A DNA stretch of 64,000 bases from Palsa-295 sp963785585 (GCA_963785585.1 CAWAVW010000001.1:496001-560000), one strand, 5' to 3'; positions 1 through 8,798 are shown, counted from the first letter of the stretch. The notes: generated by a model from the letters alone, not told the origin. Translations and numbers: made by a program.

Positions 1-33
1 TTAAGATTTCGAATGCCCGTATTTCCCTCACAA

Positions 34-1650
34 CTAGATGCTTAGCGGTTCCTGACGGCCCATCCGCGACAAGTGCCAGTCAAAGATCGTGCGCGACACA
101 AAGATTGACGTGAAAACGTTGGCCAGCAAACCGATGATCAACGTAATCGCGAATCCCTGCACCGGGCCGGAACCAAACAGCAACAAGAACGCCGCCGACA
201 CCAGCGTGGTGACGTGCGTGTCGATAATCGTCCTGAACGCATTGCTGAAACCAAGATCGACCGCCGAAGCGGGCGATTTGCCGTTTCGCAATTCCTCGCG
301 AATGCGCTCGAACACCAGCACGTTGGAATCGACGCCCATACCGATGGTGAGCACAACGCCCGCGATACCGGGCAACGTAAGCGTCGCCCCTGCCAGCGCC
401 ATAAAGGCGATCAAGATCAGCAGGTTTAGAATCAAAGCCACCACGGCGTTCACCCCGCTCAATCGGTAGTAGAACACCAGGAAAATCATGACGACGATCA
501 AGCTGCCGATCGATGCGCGCACACCCGCGCGAATCGAATCGGCTCCGAGCGAGGGGCCGACCGTCCGCTCTTCCAGGTATTTGATGGAAGCAGGCAGCGC
601 TCCGGCCCGCAGAACCAGCGCCAAATCCTTGGAAGACTGTTCGGTGAAGTTGCCTTCGATCATGCCGTGGTCTTCGATGGGCCCGTTGATCACCGGAGCG
701 GTCTGAACTTTGCGGTCGAGCACAATCGCCATGCGGCGATTAATGTTTGCCTTGGTGAACGGACCAAATCGCGATGCAGCTGCCGTGGAAAGAACAAAGT
801 CCACTTGATATTGATTGGGAAAATTGGTGCTCGGGCTGGTGGTGGCGCTCTGCAAATCCGTGCCGGTCACAATCGGCGACCGCGCCACGATGTAATAGAC
901 CTGCGCGTTTGCCGGCGCGCCCTGCGCTTCGGACTTGCCGGGCATCACCATTGTTCCCGGAGGAAGCACGCCGCCGTGCGCGGCAAGCGCCGCCGCTTCG
1001 GAGGGATACGTCTGATCGTCGGCAACCAGCGTCAATTCGAGTTGGCCACCAGCTTGAATCACGGCCTTGGCGCGCGTGGGATCGCCTTCGCCGGGAAGCT
1101 GCACGAGAATCTCATCGGTGCGGCCGGTGAATGCAATCGTCGGCTCGGTCAAGCCCAGACCGTTGATGCGGCGCGTGATGGTTTCGAGCGCCTGGTCCAT
1201 CGTGTCTTTGCGGAGATCGGAAATCACCGAGGGCTTCAGCGTCAGCAGGAAACCGTTTTGCGCTCCCGGCGCGGCGCTGGAAATCCAATCCTGAAATTGA
1301 TTGGCTACGATGTCGCGGAAGGAACCGGCGGAGTTGGGATCGACGTTGCTGACTTCGATATGCGTGTCGTCCACGCGGCGAACGTCGCCAACCGTCACGT
1401 TCTTTTCATGCAGCGTCTTGACCAGCAGATCCACGGTCTGGTCGCAGCGCTGGCCAATCGCTTCGTCCACTTGCACCTGCAAAACCAGGTGGCTGCCGCC
1501 TTTCAAATCGAGGCCCAATTTAATGCGATCGGCAAGGCTTTGCTTCAGCCCCGCAAGCGAGGTAGGCGGCGGAAAACCGATCAAGCCGAAAATACAGGCA
1601 AGAATGACGAGTCCAATCAGGACGAACTTCCACTTGTGCTGGGAATTCAT
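34..1650 (-). CDS. secD: Protein translocase subunit SecD
   Basis: SecD works with SecF and YajC at the SecYEG channel and uses the proton gradient to finish export of proteins across the inner membrane. The 538-residue product has one N-terminal membrane helix (about residues 9-27), the D1 motif GLDLKGGSHLVLQV soon after it, a large periplasmic domain, and five C-terminal helices with the D4 motif GMGVDSNVLVFERIREE. The length is normal for the family. It starts 9 bases after the yajC stop on the same strand, the usual yajC-secD order. secF, expected next, would lie beyond the left edge of the window. Identification is very secure. Confidence 0.97.
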   Translation of the reverse strand: MNSQHKWKFVLIGLVILACIFGLIGFPPPTSLAGLKQSLADRIKLGLDLKGGSHLVLQVQVDEAIGQRCDQTVDLLVKTLHEKNVTVGDVRRVDDTHIEVSNVDPNSAGSFRDIVANQFQDWISSAAPGAQNGFLLTLKPSVISDLRKDTMDQALETITRRINGLGLTEPTIAFTGRTDEILVQLPGEGDPTRAKAVIQAGGQLELTLVADDQTYPSEAAALAAHGGVLPPGTMVMPGKSEAQGAPANAQVYYIVARSPIVTGTDLQSATTSPSTNFPNQYQVDFVLSTAAASRFGPFTKANINRRMAIVLDRKVQTAPVINGPIEDHGMIEGNFTEQSSKDLALVLRAGALPASIKYLEERTVGPSLGADSIRAGVRASIGSLIVVMIFLVFYYRLSGVNAVVALILNLLILIAFMALAGATLTLPGIAGVVLTIGMGVDSNVLVFERIREELRNGKSPASAVDLGFSNAFRTIIDTHVTTLVSAAFLLLFGSGPVQGFAITLIIGLLANVFTSIFVSRTIFDWHLSRMGRQEPLSI

Positions 1651-1659
1651 GCGGGCTTG

Positions 1660-2010
1660 CTAACTCTCCTTCGGTGGTTCGGCCTGGAGTCCGGCGATCG
1701 CGCTGCGCGCGACCTTCATTTTCACTTGTTCAGCGACGCGTAGTTGAACTGCATCGGCTTCAAGGCCAACTATCGTGCCATAGATGCCGCCGTTTGTAAT
1801 CACTTTGTCGCCGTTTTTCAGGGCGCCGAGCATCTCGGCGACTTTCTTCTGCCGGCGCTGCGCGGGCAGGATCATGAGGAAATAAAAAATGACCATGATC
1901 AAAATCAAAGGAAGGATGGATCCCACCAGACCAATGCCGCCGCCCGGAGCCTGAAACGCGAGGGCGAGCTGGTCGATGTTACAGAATGCGCTGCAGGACG
2001 CGAATGTCAC
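1660..2010 (-). CDS. yajC: Preprotein translocase subunit YajC
   Basis: YajC is a small single-span accessory protein of the SecDF complex. The product has one strong hydrophobic helix (GSILPLILIMVIFYFLMIL), then the conserved LPAQRRQKK stretch and a soluble tail with NGDKVITNGGIYGTIVG, all typical of YajC. I chose the GTG start at 2010 because it gives 116 residues, the normal family length, with an AAGG about 10 bases upstream. The frame stays open to another GTG at 2151, which would give 163 residues, but the extra 47 residues look unlike the family. It sits between tgt and secD in the same direction, so all three are probably co-transcribed. Confidence 0.9.
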   Translation of the reverse strand: MTFASCSAFCNIDQLALAFQAPGGGIGLVGSILPLILIMVIFYFLMILPAQRRQKKVAEMLGALKNGDKVITNGGIYGTIVGLEADAVQLRVAEQVKMKVARSAIAGLQAEPPKES

Positions 2011-2164
2011 CTTCGTTTCGCCTTTTTTCCGCCGTCGGAGGAACTTTGAGTTGTAGATGCCGCTTGAGCCGCAAAATGATGGCTTGCCGGGGACGGCGAG
2101 CCAAAAAATTACGTCCAGAGATGCCGCTCCGCCGGGTGTTGCGCCCAACACCTGCCTGGGTTGT

Positions 2165-3295
2165 CTATTTCAGACGAGCCTGAAGGTCAGAACGGAACTT
2201 TTCGAGCATCCCAAAACGGATAGCCTCTCGGATTCGCCTCATGATGTCAAGGTAAAAGTGGATATTGTGGTGGGTGTTCAGGATGGTCGCCAGAAATTCC
2301 CCCGACGCGTACAGATGGCGTAAGTAGGCGCGGGTGTAGCGCTTGCAGACAGCGCAGGTACACTCTTCATCGATGGGGCGCTGGTCGCTGATGTACTGGG
2401 CGTTGCGAATCAGCAGGCGCCCTTGCGATGTGTACAGGCAGCCGTGGCGGGCGCTGCGCGTGGGCAGCACGCAGTCCATCATGTCGATGCCGAGCGCCAC
2501 GTAATCGGGAATCTGTTCCGGCTTGCCCACGCCCATCAGGTAGCGCGGGCGATCTTGCGGCAGCCGCGGCGTTACCACTCCCGCCATTTCGCAGGTGATC
2601 GCGTGCGATTCGCCGACGGCCAGGCCGCCGATGGCGTAGCCCGGGAAATTCAGTTCGACGAGCGCGTCGGCGTTTTCGCGGCGGACGGCAGAGTGCGTGC
2701 CGCCCTGCACGATTCCGAAAAGCGCTTGCCGCGCCGGGTCGCCGTGCTGCGCAAAATAATCCTTCGAGCGGCGCGCCCAATCGAGCGTGCGTTTCGCGGC
2801 ATCTCGCGTGCGCGCTTCGGAGGCAGGCGCTTCGATGCATTCGTCGAGCACCATAATGATGTCTGCGCCGAGCGCGATTTCAATCTCGAGCGCTTTTTCC
2901 GGAGACAGGGAATGCTCGGAGCCGTCGAGGTGCGAGCGGAAGGTGACGCCTTCGTCGGAGACTTTTCGCAGCTCGCTGAGGCTGAAAACCTGATAGCCGC
3001 CGGAGTCGGTCAGAATCGCGCGCGGCCAGGCCATGAATTTGTGCAGGCCGCCCATCTTCCGGATCAGTTCGTGGCCGGGGCGCAGAAATAAGTGATAGGT
3101 GTTCGAGAGCAGAATCTGAACGTCGAGGTCTTCTAGGTCTTGCTGGGTTTGGCCTTTTACCGTCGCCGCCGTGCCGACCGGCATAAATGCCGGCGTTTCG
3201 ATTACTCCGTGCGGAGTCGTCAGCCGCCCCAGGCGCGCGCCGGTAGGATCGGTGGCCAGCACCTCGAACGGGAAGTTTTTCTGCGCGGGCTCCAT
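2165..3295 (-). CDS. tgt: Queuine/preQ1 tRNA-ribosyltransferase (TGT)
   Basis: TGT exchanges guanine 34 of GUN anticodon tRNAs for the queuosine precursor preQ1. The 376-residue product shows the active-site DSGGYQVFSL motif (Asp at residue 97), the substrate-binding GGLAVGE loop, the MMDCVLPTR segment with the nucleophilic Asp, and a C-terminal zinc site CTCAVC followed by a His in YLRHL. It is first in a tgt-yajC-secD run, an arrangement known from many bacteria. Length and motifs are all canonical. Confidence 0.97.
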   Translation of the reverse strand: MEPAQKNFPFEVLATDPTGARLGRLTTPHGVIETPAFMPVGTAATVKGQTQQDLEDLDVQILLSNTYHLFLRPGHELIRKMGGLHKFMAWPRAILTDSGGYQVFSLSELRKVSDEGVTFRSHLDGSEHSLSPEKALEIEIALGADIIMVLDECIEAPASEARTRDAAKRTLDWARRSKDYFAQHGDPARQALFGIVQGGTHSAVRRENADALVELNFPGYAIGGLAVGESHAITCEMAGVVTPRLPQDRPRYLMGVGKPEQIPDYVALGIDMMDCVLPTRSARHGCLYTSQGRLLIRNAQYISDQRPIDEECTCAVCKRYTRAYLRHLYASGEFLATILNTHHNIHFYLDIMRRIREAIRFGMLEKFRSDLQARLK

Positions 3296-3308
3296 CCCGC
3301 CGAGTGTA

Positions 3309-4079
3309 TCAGGAGAACGCGGCGCTGAATCCCGTCTTCACCAGCACGAAGACAGCCCAGAGCGCGAAAACCGTTGCGAATGCTTTGCCCCACGACACTT
3401 TCTTTGGATCGATGGCGCTAAAGCCGAAAGCCATCAGGATCATGTTCCAAAACGTGAACAAATCGCAGGAAGTGAGCAGCGTATTCAACCATTTCGGCGC
3501 CGAGTCCGATAAAAATGCGCCGGCGTTGGTAGCCACGAGGTGTTCCAGATCGATCGTGGACGGATCCTTCAAAAATAAAATGAGGATGCCGAGCAATATT
3601 CCAATCAAGCCGGGCGTCCAGGAATAGGAAACGATTCCCAGCGATTGTTTGAAACCAACTTTCGTTCCCAGAATGATCGTGAACGCCAGCATTAACACCG
3701 CGGCGACCACCACCAGGGCCATGAACGGACCGACGACTGTAAATCCGTAAGCGAACGGCGCGGCGAACTTGGTCTGCGTGTCGATCATGTTGTCGCGTTG
3801 CTCGGTCGTCATGTTTTCCATCTGCTTCTGCACGCGCGAATTCTGCTCGTCCTGGCGAATGATCATACTGCGCCACCCGACACGTTGGCTGAATATGCCC
3901 ACCAGCAGCAGCGAGCCGGCCACGATCAGGAGAATCGGCAGTAACCAAGTGGGCCGGCAGGCGATGGATTCAAACGTCGCCTTGGGACTGATAATCGCGC
4001 CGATCAGCCGGCTGAACGAATTGTCGTTCGCGGCGGGCTCTGGCGTAGGCAATGCGGACGGCGTGGCGGATGAGGCCAT
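3309..4079 (-). CDS. YIP1-family integral membrane protein
   Basis: This 256-residue protein has a short polar N-terminus, then FSRLIGAIISPKATFESIACRPTW, a form of the signature found at the start of bacterial YIP1-domain proteins, followed by about five hydrophobic segments (near residues 45-63, 115-138, 148-170, 205-222 and 232-250). A charged stretch rich in Gln, Glu and Met separates the first two helices. Bacterial members have no settled function. A start codon with GGAGGAA just upstream supports the 5' end. It ends 13 bases upstream of tgt, so it may lead the same transcript. The family call is fairly firm and the role is unknown. Confidence 0.7.
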   Translation of the reverse strand: MASSATPSALPTPEPAANDNSFSRLIGAIISPKATFESIACRPTWLLPILLIVAGSLLLVGIFSQRVGWRSMIIRQDEQNSRVQKQMENMTTEQRDNMIDTQTKFAAPFAYGFTVVGPFMALVVVAAVLMLAFTIILGTKVGFKQSLGIVSYSWTPGLIGILLGILILFLKDPSTIDLEHLVATNAGAFLSDSAPKWLNTLLTSCDLFTFWNMILMAFGFSAIDPKKVSWGKAFATVFALWAVFVLVKTGFSAAFS

Positions 4080-4246
4080 GGTGTTCCTCCTGCTGAAGAG
4101 CGAAATGAGCGGTGCGTCTGAGGTGAAATACGCCGCGCCGGAGAAAAGATTTCAGGGCGCTCGCCAATTTTATTCTTTGGCCCCGGGCTGCGCGACGCCA
4201 CCCCAATCGAGCGGGAGTGTATCCCATTTCGCGCCGGCGGTGCACG

Positions 4247-5047
4247 TCAGGCAGGGATTTCTGGGACAGCGGCGAGCAGCGCCTGGGTGTAAGGGTGTTG
4301 CGGCGCGGAAAGAACTTGGGTGGCCTCGCCGATTTCGACGATCTGGCCCGCTTTCATCACGGCGACGCGCGTGGCGAGTTGCGCCACCACGGGGAGGCTG
4401 TGCGAAATCAGAATCAACGTGAGCGAAAAATCCCGTTGCAGGCGGGATAGCAATTCCAGAATCTGCGCACCCACCGAAACGTCGAGCGCCGAGACGGGCT
4501 CGTCGGCGATCACCAGTTCGGGACGCAAAATCAGCGCACGGGCGATGCCGATGCGCTGGCGCTGGCCTCCGGAAAATTCGTGCGGGTAGCGGTTGATGGC
4601 ATCGGTACCGACGCCCACGGCCGCCAGAATTTCCGCAACGCGAGAGGCGCGTTCGGCGCGCGAGGTTCGCGGCTCGTGAATTGCCAGCGGCTCGCCCACG
4701 ATGGCGCCCACGCTCATGCGCGGATTCAGCGAAGCGATCGGATCCTGAAATACCATCTGCATCCGGTGGCGCAATTTGCGCAATTCTTCGCCCTTCGCGG
4801 CGAGCCAGTCTTCTCCGCGAAAGAGCAGCGTCCCGGAATCCGGCTCGATCAAACGCAGCAGCATCCGCGCGAGCGTGGTCTTGCCGCACCCGGATTCGCC
4901 GACAATCGCCAGCGTCTCGCCTCGTGCCACCGCAAAACTCACGCCGTCCACGGCGATGAATTTTCTGCCCGTTTGCGCGAACGGACCGGAAGCGGCTGTG
5001 AACGTCTTGCGCAGATCGCGGGCTTCGAGAAGGATTTCGTCAGGCAT
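4247..5047 (-). CDS. ABC transporter ATP-binding protein, dipeptide/oligopeptide type (DppF/OppF-like)
   Basis: This 266-residue ATPase has Walker A GESGCGKTT, the signature FSGGQRQRIGIARAL, Walker B LVIADEPVSALD and the switch His in ILISHSLPVV. The pattern GTLLFRGEDW plus RMQMVFQDPIASLNPRMSVG is typical of the second ATPase of dipeptide/nickel importers. I set the start at the ATG at 5047, three bases before the methyltransferase stop, because the upstream 60 codons of open frame are low-complexity Arg-rich sequence. No permease or binding-protein gene is present in the window, so the partners must be elsewhere. It follows the methyltransferase and the first ATPase in one tight operon. Confidence 0.88.
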   Translation of the reverse strand: MPDEILLEARDLRKTFTAASGPFAQTGRKFIAVDGVSFAVARGETLAIVGESGCGKTTLARMLLRLIEPDSGTLLFRGEDWLAAKGEELRKLRHRMQMVFQDPIASLNPRMSVGAIVGEPLAIHEPRTSRAERASRVAEILAAVGVGTDAINRYPHEFSGGQRQRIGIARALILRPELVIADEPVSALDVSVGAQILELLSRLQRDFSLTLILISHSLPVVAQLATRVAVMKAGQIVEIGEATQVLSAPQHPYTQALLAAVPEIPA

Positions 5048-5049
5048 TA

Positions 5050-5874
5050 TTATATTTTCTCGGCGGCGAGGAAGAGCGCGTTGTTGCACATTTCGATGTC
5101 CGGCCGTTCCTCCGGACGTGCCGGATCGGCGGCCGCGAATCGCGGATGAAAACCAGCGGCGTCGCTCGCGATCGTCGCTTCCATCAGCCTGCGCGTTTCT
5201 TCGTACGCCGGATCGCCGCGATGCCATCCGGCCACATGCAGCCAGTGATCGAAGGAGCGGGTCAGCTCTTCGAAATCGGTGTCCATCGTGCGCAAACCGG
5301 CTTGAACGAGCAGCGCGTCAAGTTCTTTTCGGGTGAGCGAACGGGTATGCGATTTGTCGCGCGCGATTTCGATTTCGTTCGCGGCTTCCGATGCTCCCGG
5401 CGCGTCATGCACGACGATGTCGATAATTCCCACGCGACCGCCGGGTTTTACGATGCGCGCCATTTCGCGGACCATGCGGGCCTGGTCGGGCACATGATGG
5501 AGGCTGTAGCTGGTGACGGCGAGATCGAGCGAATTGCCGGAGATCGGCAGCTCCTGCGCGTCGGCTCGTAGAAATTCCAGATTGGCGAGGCCTTCGCTGC
5601 GAGCGGATTGGCGCGCGCGCTGCAGCATTGCGGGAGTCAAGTCGATTCCCGCGATCCATTTTACGCGGCGGGCAAACTGCAGAGCCAGAGTGCCGGGTCC
5701 GGTGGCCAGATCGACGGCTTTGTCCGTCGATTTTGCGCCCACCATGTCCGCCAGCCGATTCGCAAGGCGCACGCGCTCAGCAACGGCGTAGTCGCCGAAA
5801 ACCTTGGCCGTCGCTGTAAAACGTTCCTCGATTGCCGCGCGATTCTGTTTTTCGCTGGGCGCGTGTGCGGTCAT
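5050..5874 (-). CDS. Class I SAM-dependent methyltransferase (UbiE/COQ5-like fold)
   Basis: The 274-residue product has the SAM-binding glycine motif VDLATGPGTLAL (about residues 54-65), an acidic residue at the end of strand 2 (GIDLTPAML), the RADAQELPI segment, and SYSLHHVPD plus ARIVKPGGRVGIID, all standard for class I methyltransferases of the UbiE/Methyltransf_11 group. The substrate cannot be told from sequence. Its ATG overlaps the stop of the upstream ABC ATPase gene (ATGA at 5871-5874) and its stop lies two bases before the next ATPase start, so it is translationally embedded between two transporter ATPases. Confidence 0.88.
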   Translation of the reverse strand: MTAHAPSEKQNRAAIEERFTATAKVFGDYAVAERVRLANRLADMVGAKSTDKAVDLATGPGTLALQFARRVKWIAGIDLTPAMLQRARQSARSEGLANLEFLRADAQELPISGNSLDLAVTSYSLHHVPDQARMVREMARIVKPGGRVGIIDIVVHDAPGASEAANEIEIARDKSHTRSLTRKELDALLVQAGLRTMDTDFEELTRSFDHWLHVAGWHRGDPAYEETRRLMEATIASDAAGFHPRFAAADPARPEERPDIEMCNNALFLAAEKI

Positions 5875-7037
5875 CGCGGCTCGCCTGGCGCTCGTGGCAC
5901 AGACGCTTGCGTCTGTGTGCGCCCCATTTCCAGTGGTGCGCGGATTGAGCCATGGATGGAATCATTTTGAACGGTGCCGCCGCTTGGTCTCAGGGTGCCC
6001 GCTTGCCGTTGCTTCGCGGCGGTTGTGTTCGATTCGCCGGACGAATGCTCGGGAACAAGAATGCAGCGCGCCGTGTGGTGTTCGTTCACGCGGCGCAATC
6101 CAGGGACGGTCGCTTCACATTCTGCGATGCGGTAGGAGCAGCGCGGAGCAAACGCGCAGCCCTTCGGAAGCGAATCGAGCGCAGGAACGGTGCCGGGAAT
6201 CGGCACGAGTTTTTCGCGGACCAGACGCGGAGCGGCGCGCAGCAAGCCCTCCGTATAAGGATGCTTCGGCGCACGCAGAACTTCGTCCACGGGGCCTTCC
6301 TCCACGATGCGGCCCGCGTACATCACCGCCACGCGATCGGCCACCTGCGCTACCACTCCCAGATCGTGGGTGATGAACAGCATCGAAAGTCCCAGGTCGC
6401 GGCGCAGATTCGCGAGCAGCTCGAGAATTTGTTTTTGCACGGTAACGTCGAGCGCCGTGGTCGGTTCGTCGGCGATCAGGATGCTCGGTTTCGCCGCGAG
6501 CGCCATGGCAATCATCACGCGTTGGCGCAAGCCTCCTGACAGTTGATGCGGATATTGGCGCGACCGGCGTTCGGCTTCGGGCAACGATGCGCGCGTGAGC
6601 GATTCGATCGCGCGGCGGCGGATTTCGCTTTCCGATAGCGACGGCTCGTGGACGCGAATCGCCTCTTCCACTTGGGTGCCGACGCGCATCACCGGATTCA
6701 GCGCGGTCATCGGCTCCTGGAAAATCATGGAGATTTCGCGGCCGCGAAGCGCGCGCATGCGTTGCGGCGATGCGGCCAGGATATTTTCGCTGGTAGCGGC
6801 CTCGCCGTTTCGATGGACGGAAGGCGCGAGCCACGCTTCGCCCGTGCGCCGCGCTCCGTGCGGATCGAGTCCCATCAGCGCGAGCGACAGGATCGTCTTG
6901 CCCGAGCCCGATTCGCCGACGATACCGAGCGTTTCGCCGTCGTGGAGCGCGAACGAAACGTCGTTGACCGGGCGCACCCATCCGTTTCGCGTCGGCAATT
7001 CCACGGTCAGCCCGCGAACGTCGAGGATATGCGCCAT
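5871..7037 (-). CDS. ABC transporter ATP-binding protein, dipeptide/oligopeptide type (DppD/OppD-like)
   Basis: The 388-residue ATPase has Walker A GESGSGKTI, the signature LSGGLRQRVMIAMAL, Walker B ILIADEPTTALD, and a C-terminal oligopeptide-type extension with CAFAPRCSYRIAECEA, the Cys-containing motif of DppD/OppD proteins. The family normally ends soon after the ARC motif; here about 60 more residues follow. The last 20 or so are translated from a dispersed repeat at 5894-5954, so the tail is probably acquired. It overlaps the methyltransferase start by four bases. The peptide substrate is inferred from family only. Confidence 0.88.
   Translation of the reverse strand: MAHILDVRGLTVELPTRNGWVRPVNDVSFALHDGETLGIVGESGSGKTILSLALMGLDPHGARRTGEAWLAPSVHRNGEAATSENILAASPQRMRALRGREISMIFQEPMTALNPVMRVGTQVEEAIRVHEPSLSESEIRRRAIESLTRASLPEAERRSRQYPHQLSGGLRQRVMIAMALAAKPSILIADEPTTALDVTVQKQILELLANLRRDLGLSMLFITHDLGVVAQVADRVAVMYAGRIVEEGPVDEVLRAPKHPYTEGLLRAAPRLVREKLVPIPGTVPALDSLPKGCAFAPRCSYRIAECEATVPGLRRVNEHHTARCILVPEHSSGESNTTAAKQRQAGTLRPSGGTVQNDSIHGSIRAPLEMGRTQTQASVPRAPGEPR
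5894..5954 (+). repeat. 61-bp dispersed repeat, copy A (inside the 3' end of the DppD-like gene)
   Basis: By direct comparison, this 61-base stretch matches the reverse complement of 42119-42179 at 53 of 61 positions with no gaps. It contains the small palindrome CACAGACGCTTGCGTCTGTG. Copy A lies in the coding sequence of the DppD-like ATPase, and copy B lies in non-coding DNA. The strand is given so that the copy beginning GTGGCACAGACG reads left to right. Confidence 0.8.
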
Positions 7038-7154
7038 GTCCCCATCATAGTCAGTGGCGTTGCGCGGCGAAATACGAAACTCGGCTGGTGTGCTTGAACG
7101 AATGCGAAATTGAATGGGCGCGGAAAACGCGCGCAGCGGACGGGTTTTGCTGCG

Positions 7155-7604
7155 CTACCGCTTTGCGACGGGAATGCAGAAGCGCAGTGCCGTGTGCGTT
7201 TCGGAAAAGCGGCAGACCTTATTATCCGTAAGGCCCGCGGATTTTCCAGCGGCGATCACATCCGTTTCGCGGATGTGCGTTTGGCCTTTGGGATAAACCA
7301 CCCAGATCGCGCCATCCTTTACGATGTGTCCGGCGAGATTCTTCATCTCCGGCAAGTCGGATGGGTCTTCGGCGGCAAAGAAAATCAAGTCAGCGGTGTC
7401 TTGCGGCACGGTCGAAAATGCCGGGACGCGCTTTTCGAGTTCGTCGAGGAATATCGCGTCGCCGACGCCGAGCACCACGACGCTTTGCCCGGCACGCACT
7501 CCGAGCTTATCGATGAGCGCGCGATGTGAGTAGTCGCGCTCCGGCGCGCGCGGTCTTGGTTTCGCGGACTTCGCCGCTTTCTTCGCGCGCTTTTTTGCGG
7601 GCAT
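7155..7604 (-). CDS. DUF3052 family protein
   Basis: This 149-residue protein has a Lys/Arg/Ala-rich N-terminus, then SHRALIDKLGVRAGQSVVVL, and two Rossmann-like strands, ending CRFSETHTALRFCIPV, which matches the DUF3052 pattern (small proteins of unknown function). The ATG at 7604 is preceded by GGAGGA seven bases upstream, so I rejected the longer open frame to 7793. It starts two bases after the stop of the SRPBCC gene and is the last gene of a MarR-led operon. No enzymatic residues stand out. Confidence 0.75.
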   Translation of the reverse strand: MPAKKRAKKAAKSAKPRPRAPERDYSHRALIDKLGVRAGQSVVVLGVGDAIFLDELEKRVPAFSTVPQDTADLIFFAAEDPSDLPEMKNLAGHIVKDGAIWVVYPKGQTHIRETDVIAAGKSAGLTDNKVCRFSETHTALRFCIPVAKR

Positions 7605-7606
7605 GT

Positions 7607-8131
7607 TCAGTCCTCCGGGGTGATCGACTCGCCGAATTTCGATCCGAGCGCGCGAAGATACGCATCGATCGTCGCCGTGTAGCCCATCACAAACCGCGAG
7701 ACGAATCGAAAAAGCGGATTGTACACTTCGCCGTCCTCGGTGATACGAATCACGGAGCCCCCATCGGCGGCGGGTGAAATTTCGTAGGTCCACATGCCGC
7801 CAAACGGCAATTTCGGATCGGCGATGCGCGTCACCATCCGCTGCGGCGCGGACGATTCCACGATCACGAATGGCATCGAGCCGCCGTGCGCATCAAATTC
7901 ACGCCAGGAGGGCTTGCCGTCAACCGGCGGAAGCGACTCGACGCGCGCCACGGTTTTCCGCCACTCCGGAAACTTCGAATAGCCCGCAATCGTGGCCCAC
8001 ACGAACTCGGGCGATGTACGGATCTTCGCGCTGCGCGACGCTCGGTGCGCCTTCGGCAGCAACGCGCCGATCACAATCACGATCACTACAACGGCGACCA
8101 AAACCGCCAGAGCAATCAGAAACAATTTCAC
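7607..8131 (-). CDS. Membrane-anchored SRPBCC-family protein
   Basis: The product (174 residues) begins with a strong membrane helix (LFLIALAVLVAVVVIVIVIG) followed by an SRPBCC/polyketide-cyclase-like domain: SAKIRTSPEFVWATIAGYSKFPEWRKTV, a central GMWTYEIS strand and a long C-terminal helix. Such domains bind hydrophobic ligands in a deep pocket. I chose the GTG at 8131 because GAGGAG lies seven bases upstream and because the longer frame (to 8407) runs into the MarR gene. It is the middle gene of the MarR-SRPBCC-DUF3052 operon. The ligand is unknown. Confidence 0.75.
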   Translation of the reverse strand: MKLFLIALAVLVAVVVIVIVIGALLPKAHRASRSAKIRTSPEFVWATIAGYSKFPEWRKTVARVESLPPVDGKPSWREFDAHGGSMPFVIVESSAPQRMVTRIADPKLPFGGMWTYEISPAADGGSVIRITEDGEVYNPLFRFVSRFVMGYTATIDAYLRALGSKFGESITPED

Positions 8132-8141
8132 GGGACGCTCC

Positions 8142-8642
8142 TCAATCGACTTCGTGACTCGCTCGGCCAGCGCTTCCCCATCTCCATCGCTTCGGCGCCG
8201 CTTTTTCCATAAATTGCTGCGCGGCCCGCGCAAGAAGCGCCAGACCATCGATCGCTTTCGTTCGCTCGTGCGGCGAGAGCTGACCGAGCAGTCCACGGAC
8301 GCGGGCCGGAGCGAGCACCGAGTTCGCTTCGCGGACTCGTTCGCCCGCCGGCGACAACCGCAGCGCAATCCGCCTAGCGTCTTTGCCATCGCGCGTGCGG
8401 CGCACATAACCGAGGCGCACCAACCGCTCGATCGAAAGCGACATGGTTGAGGGTGTAACGCCCATGTGCTTCGCCAAAGCCATCAGCGGCAGCGGTTCCA
8501 CGGCATCGAGATGGTCGAGAATGCTCGCCTGGCGCGCGCTGAGCGTTTGCTTGGTCTTCGGATCGCGCACATGCCGCGTGTGGCAGGCAAAGAAAATCCT
8601 GGGGTACAGCTCCATCAGCCGCCGTGCGTGATCGGTCGCCAT
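8142..8642 (-). CDS. MarR-family transcriptional regulator
   Basis: This 166-residue protein has the winged helix of MarR regulators: a helix-turn-helix (LMALAKHMGVTPSTMSLSIE) and a wing with the typical D-x-R-D-x-R variant GYVRRTRDGKDARRIAL. The ATG at 8642 has AAGG just upstream; an in-frame TTG at 8678 would add 12 residues but lies within the palindromic site at 8667-8689, so I prefer the ATG. It leads the operon with the SRPBCC and DUF3052 genes and is divergent from the gene at 8799. The palindrome next to its start suggests autoregulation. The effector is unknown. Confidence 0.85.
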   Translation of the reverse strand: MATDHARRLMELYPRIFFACHTRHVRDPKTKQTLSARQASILDHLDAVEPLPLMALAKHMGVTPSTMSLSIERLVRLGYVRRTRDGKDARRIALRLSPAGERVREANSVLAPARVRGLLGQLSPHERTKAIDGLALLARAAQQFMEKAAPKRWRWGSAGRASHEVD

Positions 8643-8666
8643 CTGCCTTACGATGCAGCATTTAGT

Positions 8667-8689
8667 TTGATTCGTCAAATCAATTGATT
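8667..8689. promoter_or_regulatory. Palindromic operator, probably for the MarR regulator
   Basis: The site consists of TTGATT, a five-base spacer CGTCA, AATCAA, then TTGATT directly abutting. It therefore contains two overlapping inverted repeats, one with a spacer and one perfect 12-base palindrome (AATCAATTGATT). MarR proteins usually bind such AT-rich palindromes near their own start. It lies in the divergent gap and could control both directions. Confidence 0.6.
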
Positions 8690-8798
8690 ATCGGCGTACA
8701 AGCTGAGCGGCGTCTGCTTTCACGGAGTCCCGCCAGGCTCGACGAGACGTCTTGAGAATCGTTTGCGGCTGTGGGATATTGCGCGCGTGGGAGCTGCG

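Noticed and set aside
667..1743. Long plus-strand open frame of 358 codons
   Set aside because: It is antisense to secD and its Arg/His/Gly-rich translation has no family features; high-GC shadow.
4170..4889. Minus-strand open frame of 239 codons overlapping the DppF-like gene
   Set aside because: It is an alternative frame of the same strand with Arg/Ala-rich translation; the ABC motifs are in the other frame.
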